Part shown: positions 34,318 to 43,517 of the stretch, in pieces
Numbering within the stretch: position 1 is the first letter of the stretch
Layout of the letters: every line of letters starts with the position of its first letter
Source: an uncultured Prevotellaceae bacterium
Lineage (GTDB): Bacteria; Bacteroidota; Bacteroidia; Bacteroidales; Bacteroidaceae
NCBI GenBank assembly: GCA_902785945.1
Contig: CADAAR010000013.1
Coordinates: forward strand, 1 to 64,000
Length of the DNA stretch: 64,000 nucleotides
Direction: 5' to 3'
Made by a program: the position numbers and the translations under genes
Notes under the pieces: model-generated
The model's input: only the letters and a program-made list of their open reading frames with translations
Database searches by the model: none
What the model was told of the DNA's origin: nothing

Positions 34318-35898
34318 CTACTGTAATGTGGATTCAATCTCTTCCTGCATGTCGATGAACTGATGCTTGGCATCATAGAACTCATACTGCAGGAAAGCCA
34401 GTTTCTGCGAGGGAACGATATGTACGCCCAGTCCATACTTCAGCTGCCATTGCATCTTCATGCTGAAGACGCCCTTGTTGATATAAGCAGCTACGTAGGG
34501 GTGTACATGCAAATAGAATCGCTTGATACCAATCTTGTTTACCATGGTGTCAATTTTGCTCTCTAACTGGTCTGTAAACAGGAAGCTCGACTTGATCTTA
34601 CCCTGTCCGTGACAAGTAGGACAGGTCTCCTCCACGTTCACGTCCATCGCGGGACGCACACGCTGACGGGTAATCTGCATCAGTCCGAACTTCGACAGGG
34701 GCAGGATGTTATGGCGGGCGCGGTCTTTTTGCATGTTCTTACACATGCGCTCGTAGAGAATCTGACGGTCTTCCGCCAGTTTCATGTCCACGAAATCCAC
34801 CACGATGATACCTCCCATGTCGCGTAGTCTCAGCTGACGGGCCAGCTCGTCTGCAGCGCCGAGGTTGGTCTCCAGGGCGTTGGCTTCCTGACCGTTTTCC
34901 TTCTTCACGCGGGTACCGCTGTTCACATCCACCACATGCATGGCTTCCGTATGCTCAATGATCAGATAGGCTCCATGTTTGTAGTTGACGGTTCGTCCGA
35001 ATCCTGATTTCAACTGCTTGGTGACACCGAAATTGTCAAAGATGGGCAGTGTGCCGTTGTATTGCTTCACAATGTCCTTCTTCTCCGGAGCAATCAAGCC
35101 GAGGTAGTCGCGAATCTGCTCGCCAATCTCCTCGTCGTTCACTTGAATGCTGTCGTAGGTGGGATTGAACAAGTCGCGCAACAACGCAACGGCGCGGCTT
35201 TGTTCCTCAAAACAGAGTACAGGCCTTTCTATGGTCTTCTGTACCTTTGTAATAGCGTCTTCCCAGCGTTTGAGTAGGATTTTCATTTCTGCATCCAGCT
35301 CTGCGGCCCTTTTGCCTTCGGCTACCGTACGTACAATCACACCGAAGTTCTTGGGTTTGATACTCTGGATGAGTTGTTTCAGACGACTCCTTTCTTCACC
35401 TTTCTTGATCTTTGTCGATACGGACACAGTGTTGTCAAAGGGAATCAGCACGAGGTAGCGTCCTGCGAAGCTGAGTTCGCACGTCAGACGGGGTCCTTTC
35501 GTGTTGATAGGTTCCTTCACAATCTGTACCATGATCTCCTGACCCACCTTCAGCGTGTTGGCGATGCTGCCTTCCTTGGGCAGAGTCGGCTGGATGGTGG
35601 CTTTCTGGATGGGGTAGAGTTTCTTGCGGTCGCTGACTACCTGTTTCAGGTATTTTTCATAAGAGCTAAATTGAGAGCCCAGGTCAAGATAATGCAGGAA
35701 TGCGACACGCTCGGAGCCGACATCCACGAAACAGGCGTTCAGTCCGGGCATCAGCTTTTTCACCTTTGCCACGTAGATGTTGCCCACGGAGAACGATGCC
35801 GACCGCTGCTCCTTCTGGTATTCCACCAGCGTCTTGTCTTCGAGCAGTGCGATCGAGATGTCCTTCGGTTGCACATCAATGATAACTTCACTTGTCAT
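34318..35898 (-). CDS. rng: Ribonuclease G (Rne/Rng family)
   Basis: 526 residues. Endonuclease in rRNA maturation and mRNA decay. S1 domain (SVGNIYVAKVKKLMPGLNACFVDVG near 38-65), catalytic metal Asp residues in VVDVNSGTR and IIVVDFVDM, and the zinc-link CPTCHGQG near 437. Lacks the long C-terminal scaffold of RNase E. Upstream lie HU and the 29-residue basic protein; this order is widespread in Bacteroidales. A hairpin at 35940-35978 may reduce read-through from HU. Confidence 0.93.
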   Translation of the reverse strand: MTSEVIIDVQPKDISIALLEDKTLVEYQKEQRSASFSVGNIYVAKVKKLMPGLNACFVDVGSERVAFLHYLDLGSQFSSYEKYLKQVVSDRKKLYPIQKATIQPTLPKEGSIANTLKVGQEIMVQIVKEPINTKGPRLTCELSFAGRYLVLIPFDNTVSVSTKIKKGEERSRLKQLIQSIKPKNFGVIVRTVAEGKRAAELDAEMKILLKRWEDAITKVQKTIERPVLCFEEQSRAVALLRDLFNPTYDSIQVNDEEIGEQIRDYLGLIAPEKKDIVKQYNGTLPIFDNFGVTKQLKSGFGRTVNYKHGAYLIIEHTEAMHVVDVNSGTRVKKENGQEANALETNLGAADELARQLRLRDMGGIIVVDFVDMKLAEDRQILYERMCKNMQKDRARHNILPLSKFGLMQITRQRVRPAMDVNVEETCPTCHGQGKIKSSFLFTDQLESKIDTMVNKIGIKRFYLHVHPYVAAYINKGVFSMKMQWQLKYGLGVHIVPSQKLAFLQYEFYDAKHQFIDMQEEIESTLQ

Positions 35899-35939
35899 TG
35901 TCTTTTGCTTGTCTTGATAATGGGTTTTTAACTCAAAAG

Positions 35940-35978
35940 GGTGTGTCGCAATCCTTTCGGATCTGCAGACACACTCCT
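35940..35978 (-). terminator. Hairpin between the small basic protein and rng
   Basis: GTGTGTC and GACACAC arms with inner ATCC/GGAT pairing around a GAAA-type loop. On the minus strand the following CCCTTTTGAG is a weak T-run; an attenuator is as likely as a full terminator. Confidence 0.55.
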
Positions 35979-36025
35979 TTCATTTCTTTTTGCTGCGTCT
36001 TGCCGTCGCGGGCAGTAATCAGTGA

Positions 36026-36115
36026 TTACTTGCTCTTATGACGATTCTTGCGCAGTCTCTTCTTACGCTTGTGAGTAGCCATCTTGTGGCCCTTCTTCTT
36101 TTTTCCGTTTGGCAT
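36026..36115 (-). CDS. 29-aa basic protein, AURKAIP1/COX24 (bS22-like) type
   Basis: ATG 36115 encodes MPNGKKKKGHKMATHKRKKR then LRKNRHKSK and TAA. Nearly half of the residues are Lys or Arg. The second half resembles the COX24/AURKAIP1 C-terminal domain, shared with mitochondrial mS38 and actinobacterial bS22, small proteins that insert among 16S rRNA helices. The start has an A/T-rich leader, and the gene lies 36 bases behind HU and ahead of rng (RNA processing). The ribosomal role is inferred from composition and motif similarity, not proven. Confidence 0.7.
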   Translation of the reverse strand: MPNGKKKKGHKMATHKRKKRLRKNRHKSK

Positions 36116-36151
36116 AATACTTAAATGTTTATTGTTAAAATTCTAATCTTT

Positions 36152-36430
36152 TTAGCTCAGCATTTTCTCAATGAAGCTCTTAGAGGGCTTGAAAGCGGGG
36201 AAATCGTGTGCGTCGATCACCAGCGTCGTATTCTTTGAGATATTACGAGCTGTCTTGGCTGCACGATGCTTTACGGTAAAGGTACCGAATCCACGCAGGT
36301 ATACATTCTCCTTGTTATCCGCCAGGCTTACACGGATTTCTTCCATAAAGGCCTCTACGGTAGCGGCCACATCTTTCTTGGCAATGCCTGTCTCTTCAGC
36401 AATTTTGTTGATGATTTCTGCCTTTGTCAT
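36152..36430 (-). CDS. HU/IHF-family DNA-binding protein, 92 aa
   Basis: MTKAEIINKIAEETGIAKKDV starts the helical dimer domain; NVYLRGFGTFTVKHRAAKTARN is the beta arm that inserts in the minor groove, and FKPSKSFIEKM the C-terminal helix. A nucleoid protein that bends DNA. Consensus minus-strand promoter (TTTG 36516-36519, TAACTTTG 36490-36497). Followed by the 29-residue basic protein. Confidence 0.93.
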   Translation of the reverse strand: MTKAEIINKIAEETGIAKKDVAATVEAFMEEIRVSLADNKENVYLRGFGTFTVKHRAAKTARNISKNTTLVIDAHDFPAFKPSKSFIEKMLS

Positions 36431-36489
36431 TTTTGTCTTCTTCTATATATTAATAATGTGAATATCTGCTTTTTCGCGATTTTGGACTG

Positions 36490-36588
36490 CAAAGTTACTA
36501 ATTTTCAGCCGATTACAAAAATATTTCCCCATTTTTTTTTGAATTTTATGATTTTTGATAATTATTTGCCCCCTTTTTTGTATCTTTG
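36490..36588. promoter_or_regulatory. Divergent promoters for HU and the 36612 lipoprotein
   Basis: Minus strand TTTG (36516-36519), 18 bases, TAACTTTG (36490-36497). Plus strand TATCTTTG at 36581-36588, 23 bases before ATG 36612. No heptamer cassette here. Confidence 0.75.
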
Positions 36589-36611
36589 TGGCTGAAAACA
36601 GAGTTTTTTGT

Positions 36612-37130
36612 ATGAAACGAAGCAGATTTTTGATTTTGGCCGTTGTCGCCATCGTGATGTTGTGGGGCTGCAACAGTCGTCCGCAAGCCAATGGCTATGT
36701 GAGTGAACTGACAAGTGCTGATAGCCTGTCCATCAAGATGGGACAGTTTACCCTGCTGAAGTATCACAGCGACCGTCTTGGGTTCAATATCAACTACCCC
36801 TCGTACCTGGTTCATCAGGACCTGCCCGACGAGGTTGGCATGCAGGAGCTTTTCATGATGGACGACGTGTCGATATCTGTCTTGGTCGACTCGCTCGCAG
36901 GCATGATGCGCAGCTCTGGCCAGCGCATGATGGGCATGGGTGCCGAGCTGCTGGAGGTGGGCGACGACTATACCATCCTCGAGGGTCAGGACGACAAGTG
37001 GGAGTATTATGGCAAGGTCATCGACTCCGACTCGTTGCGACAGATAACCATCATCCTGCGCTATTATCCGGAACATGAGGATGCAGTGATCGAACTGAAA
37101 GAGTGGGTGAAAAACTTCGAGGTACAATAA
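36612..37130 (+). CDS. Lipoprotein of unknown function, 172 aa
   Basis: MKRSRFLILAVVAIVMLWGC is a lipoprotein signal with Cys20. The mature domain contains DRLGFNINYPSYLV and ends with an ILRYYPEHED...EWVKNFEV pattern, which resembles small PsbP/MOG1-like or DUF1795-type folds, but I would not name it. ATG 36555 is in frame but lies upstream of the TATCTTTG box at 36581, so 36612 is chosen. Monocistronic, with terminator. Confidence 0.8.
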   Translation: MKRSRFLILAVVAIVMLWGCNSRPQANGYVSELTSADSLSIKMGQFTLLKYHSDRLGFNINYPSYLVHQDLPDEVGMQELFMMDDVSISVLVDSLAGMMRSSGQRMMGMGAELLEVGDDYTILEGQDDKWEYYGKVIDSDSLRQITIILRYYPEHEDAVIELKEWVKNFEVQ

Positions 37131-37134
37131 AAAA

Positions 37135-37162
37135 TAAATCCCTGGCGTCTGCCAGGGATTTA
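37135..37162. terminator. Bidirectional terminator
   Basis: AAATCCCTGGC (37136-37146), loop GTCT, GCCAGGGATTT (37151-37161). Between the 36612 lipoprotein and rpiB. Confidence 0.9.
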
Positions 37163-37164
37163 CT

Positions 37165-37605
37165 TTATTTACAAGGGATTTTATCGACGCGTTTCTGATG
37201 GCGCCCACCTTCGAAGGTGGCGGTAAAGAACTCGTCCATAATCTTACGGGCCATATTGTTGTCGATGAATCGTCCAGGCATCACGAGCACGTTGGCATCG
37301 TTGTGCTGACGAATCAGATGGGCTATCTCAGGAATCCAGCACAGTCCGGCGCGCACCTGCTGGTGCTTGTTCAGCGTGATGCTGATACCCTCGCCTGAAC
37401 CGCAGATGGCGATACCAGGATACACCTCACCGCTCTCGATACCCTCAGCCAGTGCGTGGCCGAAATCGGGATAGTCTACTGAGGCATCGCTCCAGGTACC
37501 ATAGTCCTTATAGGGGTAGCCCTTCTCCTCCAGATACTGGAGTACGAACTTCTTTAAAGGGTAGCCTGCGTGATCACAGGCTACACCTACAGTCTTTACT
37601 TCCAT
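37165..37605 (-). CDS. rpiB: Ribose-5-phosphate isomerase B
   Basis: 146 residues. Interconverts ribose-5-phosphate and ribulose-5-phosphate. GVACDHAGYPLK near the start, the catalytic Cys in CGSGEGISI (near residue 70) and NVLVMPGRFI are standard RpiB. It overlaps the transketolase stop by one base (TAATG), forming abfA-tkt-rpiB: arabinose release plus the non-oxidative pentose pathway. Confidence 0.95.
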   Translation of the reverse strand: MEVKTVGVACDHAGYPLKKFVLQYLEEKGYPYKDYGTWSDASVDYPDFGHALAEGIESGEVYPGIAICGSGEGISITLNKHQQVRAGLCWIPEIAHLIRQHNDANVLVMPGRFIDNNMARKIMDEFFTATFEGGRHQKRVDKIPCK

Positions 37606-39617
37606 TATGCAAGCAGTTTCTTAACCTGATTGTACACGTTCTCACCAGTGAAGCCGAGCTTCTCGTCGAGCACCTTGTAAGGCGCAGAGAAACCGAAGCT
37701 CTCCAGACCCCATACGGTACCGTCGGCACCTACCAGACCCTCGAGGTTTACGGGCAGACCAGCGGTCAGACCGAACTTCTTCTTGCCTGCAGGCAGCACG
37801 CTCTGCTGATACTCCTTCGACTGGCTGCGGAACAGACCCTCAGAAGGAACGCTCACCACGCGTGTCTTGATACCGTCAGCTGCCAACAGCTTGGCACCAG
37901 CCTCCAGTGTAGATACCTCAGAACCAGAAGCCAGCAGAATCACGTCGTAGTTCTCGTCGGAACCAGCCACAACGTAAGCACCCTTGGTAGCCTGGCTGTA
38001 GTCGTTGCCCTCGGGCAGCATCTCGATGTTCTGACGAGAGAAGATCAGAGCCGTCGGGGTGTCGACATTCTCCATAGCCATGCGCCAGCAAACGGTGGTC
38101 TCCTCTGCATCAGCAGGACGAACCACGAGTACAGAGTTCTTACCGTGATGGTTCTTCAGCTTCTCCATCAGGCGGATCTGTGCCTCCTGCTCCACGGGCT
38201 CGTGGGTAGGACCGTCCTCACCAACGCGGAAGGCGTCGTGGGTCCAGATAAACTTCACGGGCAGCTCCATCAGGGCAGCCATACGAACGGCGGGCTTCAT
38301 ATAGTCAGAGAATACGAAGAACGTACCGCAGGCGGGGATCACACCACCGTGCAGAGCCATACCGATACAGCAGCAAGCCATTGTGAGCTCAGCCACACCA
38401 GCCTCGAAGAATGCACCGCTGAAGTCACCCTTCACGATGTCCTTGGTCTTCTTCAGGAAGCCGTTGGTGTTATCAGAATTGCTCAGGTCGGCAGAAGCGC
38501 AGATCATGTTGGGCACCTGCTCAGCCAGCTGACCCAGCACAGCTGCAGAAGCGCTACGAGTAGCCGAGCCAGCCTTCTGCTCTACCTTGCTCCAGTCAAT
38601 CTTCGGAGCCTTGCCGCTGAACCACTCCTCCAGCTGCTTGGCCTGTACGGGATGACCCTTGGCCCACTCAGCCTTCTCAGCATAGCGCTCAGCCACAATC
38701 TTCTTCAGCTCCTCAGCACGCTTAGCATACAGCTCCTTCACCTCGGGGAAGATCTGGAACGGATTCTCAGGATCAGCACCCAGGTTCTTCATCGTGTTGA
38801 TGTAAGCATCGCCACCGAGCGGTGCACCGTGGGTAGCGCAGTTGCTCTCGTATGAAGAGCCGTCGGCCTTGCGGGCACCCTTACCCATCACACAGTGACC
38901 GATAATCAGACTCGGACGCTCCTTCTCAGCCTGAGCCTTCTTGAGGGCCTCACGGATCTGGTCAACGTTGTTACCGTCGATCTTCTGAACATACCAGCCC
39001 CAAGCCTCATACTTCTTGGCGGTATCCTCGCAGGTCACCACCTCAGTCTTCGTAGAGAGCTGGATATCATTGGCGTCGTAGAACATGATGAGGTTGTCGA
39101 GGCCCAGGTTACCAGCAATACGGCCAGCACCCTGTGAAATTTCCTCCTGCACACCACCGTCAGAGATGTAGGCGTAGATGGTCTGGTTCATCACGTTGCC
39201 CAGACGAGCCTTCAGGAACTTAGCTGCGATGGCAGCACCTACAGCGAAGGTATGACCCTGACCCAGAGGACCAGAGGTATTCTCGATACCACGCTCAATC
39301 TCGCGCTCGGGGTGACCAGGTGTCACGGAGCCCCACTGGCGCAGGTTCTTCAGATCCTCCAGCGTGTACTTGCCGATGAGGGCGAGCTGGCTGTAGAGCA
39401 TCGGAGCCATGTGACCAGGATCGAGGAAGAAACGGTCGCGACCCTCCCATGCGGGATTCTCGGGGTCGTACACCAGGAACTCACTGTACAGGGTGTTGAT
39501 GAAGTCTGCACCACCCATAGCACCGCCGGGGTGTCCCGACTTAGCCTTTTCAACCATTGAGGCAGCAAGGATACGGATGTTATCCGCTGCCATGTTCATC
39601 ACTTTGTTGTCGTTCAT
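37605..39617 (-). CDS. tkt: Transketolase
   Basis: 670 residues, full length. Thiamine-diphosphate enzyme moving two-carbon units among sugar phosphates. KSGHPGGAMGGADF (substrate His), GPLGQGHTFAVGAAIAAK, the ThDP motif (IGHCVMGKGARK region), and DAFRVGEDGPTHEPVEQ are present. The gene is 29 bases after abfA and overlaps rpiB, so pentose released by the arabinofuranosidase feeds straight into this step. Confidence 0.96.
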   Translation of the reverse strand: MNDNKVMNMAADNIRILAASMVEKAKSGHPGGAMGGADFINTLYSEFLVYDPENPAWEGRDRFFLDPGHMAPMLYSQLALIGKYTLEDLKNLRQWGSVTPGHPEREIERGIENTSGPLGQGHTFAVGAAIAAKFLKARLGNVMNQTIYAYISDGGVQEEISQGAGRIAGNLGLDNLIMFYDANDIQLSTKTEVVTCEDTAKKYEAWGWYVQKIDGNNVDQIREALKKAQAEKERPSLIIGHCVMGKGARKADGSSYESNCATHGAPLGGDAYINTMKNLGADPENPFQIFPEVKELYAKRAEELKKIVAERYAEKAEWAKGHPVQAKQLEEWFSGKAPKIDWSKVEQKAGSATRSASAAVLGQLAEQVPNMICASADLSNSDNTNGFLKKTKDIVKGDFSGAFFEAGVAELTMACCCIGMALHGGVIPACGTFFVFSDYMKPAVRMAALMELPVKFIWTHDAFRVGEDGPTHEPVEQEAQIRLMEKLKNHHGKNSVLVVRPADAEETTVCWRMAMENVDTPTALIFSRQNIEMLPEGNDYSQATKGAYVVAGSDENYDVILLASGSEVSTLEAGAKLLAADGIKTRVVSVPSEGLFRSQSKEYQQSVLPAGKKKFGLTAGLPVNLEGLVGADGTVWGLESFGFSAPYKVLDEKLGFTGENVYNQVKKLLA

Positions 39618-39646
39618 AATGAAATTTGTTATTTAATAGTTGTTAT

Positions 39647-41239
39647 TTATTTGATGTTCAGTACGATAATCGATTTTGCGGGGATGGTCAGCGTCAGCTT
39701 GTTCTTGTTCAGCTTGGCCTCCTTGAACTCCTTCGGAGCCACCACGTTCGGATTCTTGAAATCATTGTAGTCGGCCACGTTCTTCGAGGTGAGGATACGT
39801 CCGCTCACGCTCTTGGCATTATAGCCGTCGATGGCAAAGTCGATGGTCTGGGCCTTGTCGAGGCTCACGTTGGTGATGGCCAGCACGAGGCTGCCGTCGG
39901 TGGTCTTCGCTGCTGAGGCTGAGAGCATGGGGCAGGGACGATAGCCTGCGTCCTTGGCACCCTTCTTCTCTTTGAAATATTCCTTGCTCACTGCCATCAC
40001 CTCGCTCTCCAGGTCAACGGGCAGATAGGTAGCCTCCTGGAACGGGGTGTACATCTCAAACACGTGGTAGGTGGGTGTCAGCACCATGTGGCCCGTGCCC
40101 TCCTGGTCGGTGAGGATCATCGACTGCAGCACGTTCACGATCTGTGCAATGTTGGCCATCTTCACGCGGTCGGTATACTTATGGAACACGTTCAGGCTCA
40201 ATGAAGCCACGAAGGCGTCGCGCAGGGCGTTCTGCTGATACAGGTGTCCGGCAATGGTGCCAGGCTCCTCGTCCCACCAGGTGCCCCATTCATCCACCAA
40301 CAGACCTACCTTGCCTTTCGGGTCTTTCTCGTCCATGATGGCCTTGTGCTTCTTGATCACCTCTTCAATCTCCAGACACTTGCCCAGGGCCCAGTAGTAC
40401 TGGTCGTTGTCGAACTTCGTGGCAGAGCCTTTCGAACCCGTCCAGCCCGAGCATGTATAATAATGTAAGGAAACGCCCTGCATCCTGTCGCCGATCTTGT
40501 CCATCAGCACCTCTGTCCAGTTGTAGTCGTAGTCCGAGGCACCCGAGCCGATGCGGTAGAGCTTGTTGCCCGTATAGTCGCGCAGGTAGGTGTTGAACTT
40601 GCGGAACTCGTCGCTGTAGTATTCCGGTGTCATGTTACCACCGCAGCCCCAGGCCTCGTTGCCAATACCGAAGTACTTCACGTGCCAGGCTTTGTCGCGA
40701 CCGTTCTGACGGCGCAGACGGGCCATCGGGGTATCACCGTCAGAAGTCATATATTCTACCCATTGCGCCATCTCCTTCACCGTGCCTGAGCCCACGTTAC
40801 CGCTGATATACGGCTCGCAGCCCAGCATCTCGCAGAGGTTCAGGAACTCGTGGGTACCAAACGAGTTGTCCTCGATCGTGCCGCCCCAGTTGTTGTTACG
40901 CAGCGAGGGACGCTGGTCCTTCGGTCCGATACCGTCCATCCAGTGGTAGTCGTCGGCAAAGCAGCCACCCGGCCAGCGCAGCACGGGCACCTTCAGGGCC
41001 TTCAGGGCCTCGAACACGTCTTTACGATAGCCGTTGATGTTGGGTATCTGCGAGTTCTCACCCACCCAGAGACCGCCATAGATACAGCTGCCTAAGTGCT
41101 CAGAGAACTGGCCGTAAATCTCCTTGTTAATCTTGGCTCCCGCCTTGTCGGCATGGATGGTAGCCTTTACCTGGTCAGCGGCCGTTGCCCCTGTGGCAAA
41201 AGCCAGCGCGATGGTTGCGCAAATGAATAGTTTCTTCAT
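39647..41239 (-). CDS. abfA: Alpha-L-arabinofuranosidase, GH51
   Basis: 530 residues. [22 protein letters not shown] is a signal peptide, so the enzyme is exported (periplasm or surface). The GH51 barrel shows [25 protein letters not shown], the acid/base Glu in [11 protein letters not shown] and the nucleophile Glu in [10 protein letters not shown]; a C-terminal beta-sandwich follows. It trims arabinose from arabinan or arabinoxylan. First gene of abfA-tkt-rpiB and functionally linked to the ara operon 4 kb away. Confidence 0.94.
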   Translation of the reverse strand: MKKLFICATIALAFATGATAADQVKATIHADKAGAKINKEIYGQFSEHLGSCIYGGLWVGENSQIPNINGYRKDVFEALKALKVPVLRWPGGCFADDYHWMDGIGPKDQRPSLRNNNWGGTIEDNSFGTHEFLNLCEMLGCEPYISGNVGSGTVKEMAQWVEYMTSDGDTPMARLRRQNGRDKAWHVKYFGIGNEAWGCGGNMTPEYYSDEFRKFNTYLRDYTGNKLYRIGSGASDYDYNWTEVLMDKIGDRMQGVSLHYYTCSGWTGSKGSATKFDNDQYYWALGKCLEIEEVIKKHKAIMDEKDPKGKVGLLVDEWGTWWDEEPGTIAGHLYQQNALRDAFVASLSLNVFHKYTDRVKMANIAQIVNVLQSMILTDQEGTGHMVLTPTYHVFEMYTPFQEATYLPVDLESEVMAVSKEYFKEKKGAKDAGYRPCPMLSASAAKTTDGSLVLAITNVSLDKAQTIDFAIDGYNAKSVSGRILTSKNVADYNDFKNPNVVAPKEFKEAKLNKNKLTLTIPAKSIIVLNIK

Positions 41240-41271
41240 GTCGTTACTTGGTTATTTTACAATTTGGGCTA

Positions 41272-41303
41272 CAAAGTTACGAAAAATATCCGACCCGCCC
41301 AAA
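41272..41303 (-). promoter_or_regulatory. abfA promoter
   Basis: On the minus strand TTTG (41300-41303), 20 bases, TAACTTTG (41272-41279). Confidence 0.8.
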
Positions 41304-41317
41304 TTATAATGATAATA

Positions 41318-41341
41318 ATTCTAAAAAAGTTGTTTTAGAAT
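41318..41341 (-). terminator. Weak hairpin at the end of the phosphoesterase gene
   Basis: ATTCTAAAA (41318-41326) and TTTTAGAAT (41333-41341); A/T-only stem overlapping the stop codon at 41335. Confidence 0.5.
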
Positions 41342-42777
41342 GCGATTACGCCTCTTTGGGTGGGTTTCTTGCCCAAGCGGCCAGAGGCCGGGCTACCACT
41401 ATGCTTGCGGCCCTGCAGGTCGAACCAGCTGTCGTCTGTCTGTAGCCGTTCTGCCTTGCTTGCATCGATGCCAGTGCCTGTCTCAGGTGCTGTCAGCTCG
41501 ATGTCCAGCGTCAGGTCGTTGGTCACGTCCTCGCGGTCCGTTCCGTAGTTGCTCTTGTCCTGCATCATGCTGTTGGCCATCATTTTCAGCGCCGTACACT
41601 CTTCTTCTGTCAGCTTGCCCCACAATTTGGCCATATTGGCGGCCGTTTCCAGCTTCGACAGCAAATCTGCACTGTTCTTGTTCTCGGGCTCGTTACCCTC
41701 CGCATGCACGATAAACGCATCTGCTACCGTTGGGGCGGCAACGGCATACACAGCCCCTCTGGCGGCAACAATATTCTCTATCGCCGTCTTCAGTCTGCCC
41801 TTGGCATACTCGGCAAAGTTGTCCGTTCCTTCCAGTGTCGAGATATGTGCTGTTGTGATGCTCATCTTCGAGAGGTCGTTGCTGAGCGTCACCTCACGGT
41901 AGTCGCAAGGGTAGGAGATGAGCGAACCCGTATTCATGTCGTAGATCTCTTTCTCCTTGGCCTCGTTCCAGTCTCTCGCAATGTCCGAGGTGTGTATATG
42001 ACCCGTAAACACCACCTTGAGGTCGAGGTCGGCCAATCGGTTGCGCATCCGTTCGTAGTCCGTCACCGCCGTCGTTTCCACAAAGTTCTCCACACCGGTG
42101 AAGTGGGGTAGCAGCGGGTGGTGCATCATCGCGATCACCTGCTTGCCGTTTTTGCGGGCGGTGCTGGCTTGGGTCGTGATCCAGTCCAACGTCGTTTCCG
42201 ACCATGATCCGTTCGTACCGCTGTCAATGCCGATCACCACCAGTCCGTCGATGGGCTCACAGGCGTAGGTCAGCGTGTTCGGCTCGCGCTCCGATCCTTC
42301 GCCATAGCCGTAGTTGGCATATTGCTCAGCAAACCAGCTGTTGTCGGCTGTTTCGGCCTTTCGGGTTTCGTCGCCATCGTAATACACGGCATTCCCACTG
42401 GCCCAGCGGTCGTGGTTGCCGGGTATCACCAGCGTCTTGATGCCTAGGTCGCGCAACTCGTCGAGCTTGCTGATCACATACTGATGGCTCAGCTGCTCAC
42501 CGTCCTTGGTCAGGTCGCCTGTAATCAGCACCAGGTCGGGTTTGGCGGTTTTAATGCGGGCTATCATCTCATCAAACAACGGTTGACTGTAGTCCACCAT
42601 CTTTCGTTGCCCGTTGAGATAGTCCGTCCAGGCCTTACCCTTGTTCACCAACAGTTCTGGCGCCATCACGTGCGGGTCCGATACCACCACAATCTTTTTC
42701 TGTGCGCTGATGCCGTTGCATACCATCAGCATCACCATCGCCATCAATATGTTTTTTACCTTCATACTTACTCGCAT
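41335..42777 (-). CDS. Secreted calcineurin-like metallophosphoesterase, 480 aa
   Basis: Signal peptide MKVKNILMAMVMLMVCNGISAQ (from Met 42765, or four residues earlier at 42777). Metal motifs in order: VVSDPHV, LVLITGDLTKDG, PGNHDRW, MMHHPLL and FTGHIHTSD, a complete dinuclear site. A helical segment follows (330-420). The C-terminus WFDLQGRK...KPTQRGVIAF resembles the Prevotella C-terminal sorting-like tail (FDLQGR...KP-x-x-G-x-Y) with 10 extra residues and a shortened end, so export to the surface may be altered. Minus-strand promoter TATCTTTG at 42794-42801. Confidence 0.88.
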   Translation of the reverse strand: MRVSMKVKNILMAMVMLMVCNGISAQKKIVVVSDPHVMAPELLVNKGKAWTDYLNGQRKMVDYSQPLFDEMIARIKTAKPDLVLITGDLTKDGEQLSHQYVISKLDELRDLGIKTLVIPGNHDRWASGNAVYYDGDETRKAETADNSWFAEQYANYGYGEGSEREPNTLTYACEPIDGLVVIGIDSGTNGSWSETTLDWITTQASTARKNGKQVIAMMHHPLLPHFTGVENFVETTAVTDYERMRNRLADLDLKVVFTGHIHTSDIARDWNEAKEKEIYDMNTGSLISYPCDYREVTLSNDLSKMSITTAHISTLEGTDNFAEYAKGRLKTAIENIVAARGAVYAVAAPTVADAFIVHAEGNEPENKNSADLLSKLETAANMAKLWGKLTEEECTALKMMANSMMQDKSNYGTDREDVTNDLTLDIELTAPETGTGIDASKAERLQTDDSWFDLQGRKHSGSPASGRLGKKPTQRGVIAF

Positions 42778-42793
42778 TATTTATTTACGAGTG

Positions 42794-42801
42794 CAAAGAT
42801 A
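42794..42801 (-). promoter_or_regulatory. -7 box (TATCTTTG) of the phosphoesterase gene
   Basis: Minus-strand TATCTTTG, 16 bases before the ATG at 42777. Confidence 0.7.
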
Positions 42802-43012
42802 CAACTTTTAATTTATATATCATCGAATTATATCGAGTTTTATCAAGTTTTATCGAGTTGTGCGCCTCTGAAACCGCAAAAATCCCGCGCCTGCTGCGGG
42901 CCTCCCCAATAAGAGCCTCTTAATTTCTGGAAAACGATTATCTACGTAGAGATAAGCGCCGTTGAAACAAAATCTGGTGGCGTTTATTTCTGTGTCTATT
43001 TTATGCCTGTCT

Positions 43013-43069
43013 GTGAATACTGCAATCTGCTTCGATGAATAGTTCAATCTACGAGATTGCAGTATTCAC
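43013..43069. repeat. Perfect 16-bp inverted repeat
   Basis: GTGAATACTGCAATCT (43013-43028) and its exact reverse complement (43054-43069), 25-base loop. Confidence 0.9.
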
Positions 43070-43093
43070 GCTTATTATGAGCTGGGTGGTACA

Positions 43094-43499
43094 GTATCGT
43101 GCCAACGTGCCATCGTGCCATTGCATATCTTTGTAGTACAAACGCAGCGACGCAGCGACTTTTGTGTTTTTGCTGAAACACCGAAACATGTGAAACACTG
43201 AAACATTACGCAAATTCATGTATCATAACCTCTTTTGTGATATTATTAATATAATAATTATATTATAATATAATTATTATATTAATAATATATTAAATAC
43301 TCTCTAACCTTAGATCCAAATTAGATATTGCTGTCTTATACTAAAATAGGTTGACACTAATGTTTCGGTGTTTCACATGTTTCAGACACTAATTCAATTT
43401 TTTCTAGGGAAGTACAGAGTGTTCATAAAGCAAATGTAGCAGTGTTGCTGCGTCGCTGCGTGAAAACGCAAATGGCACGAAGGCACGTTGGCACGATAC
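43094..43499. repeat. Compound inverted repeat of octamer arrays
   Basis: The left side runs CGTGCC octamers, GCAGCGAC doublet, TGAAACAC/CGAAACATG array. The right side, reverse-complemented, runs the same three modules in the same order with about 60 extra bases between the second and third. The outer arms share GTATCGTGCCAACGTGCC. Confidence 0.85.
43240..43291. repeat. 52-bp perfect A/T palindrome
   Basis: Begins ATATTATTAATATAATAATT and is its own reverse complement with no loop, centred at 43265/43266. Contains only A and T. Sits at the core of the compound inverted repeat. Confidence 0.9.
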
Positions 43500-43517
43500 A
43501 CTTTTTCTCCTAAAAAC

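Noticed and set aside
42850..43047. 65-codon minus-strand frame in the repeat-rich region
   Set aside because: No leader, no family resemblance, and it runs into the 16-bp inverted repeat.
43096..43208. CRISPR-like array
   Set aside because: Units are 8-9 bases without spacers of constant length and no cas genes are present.
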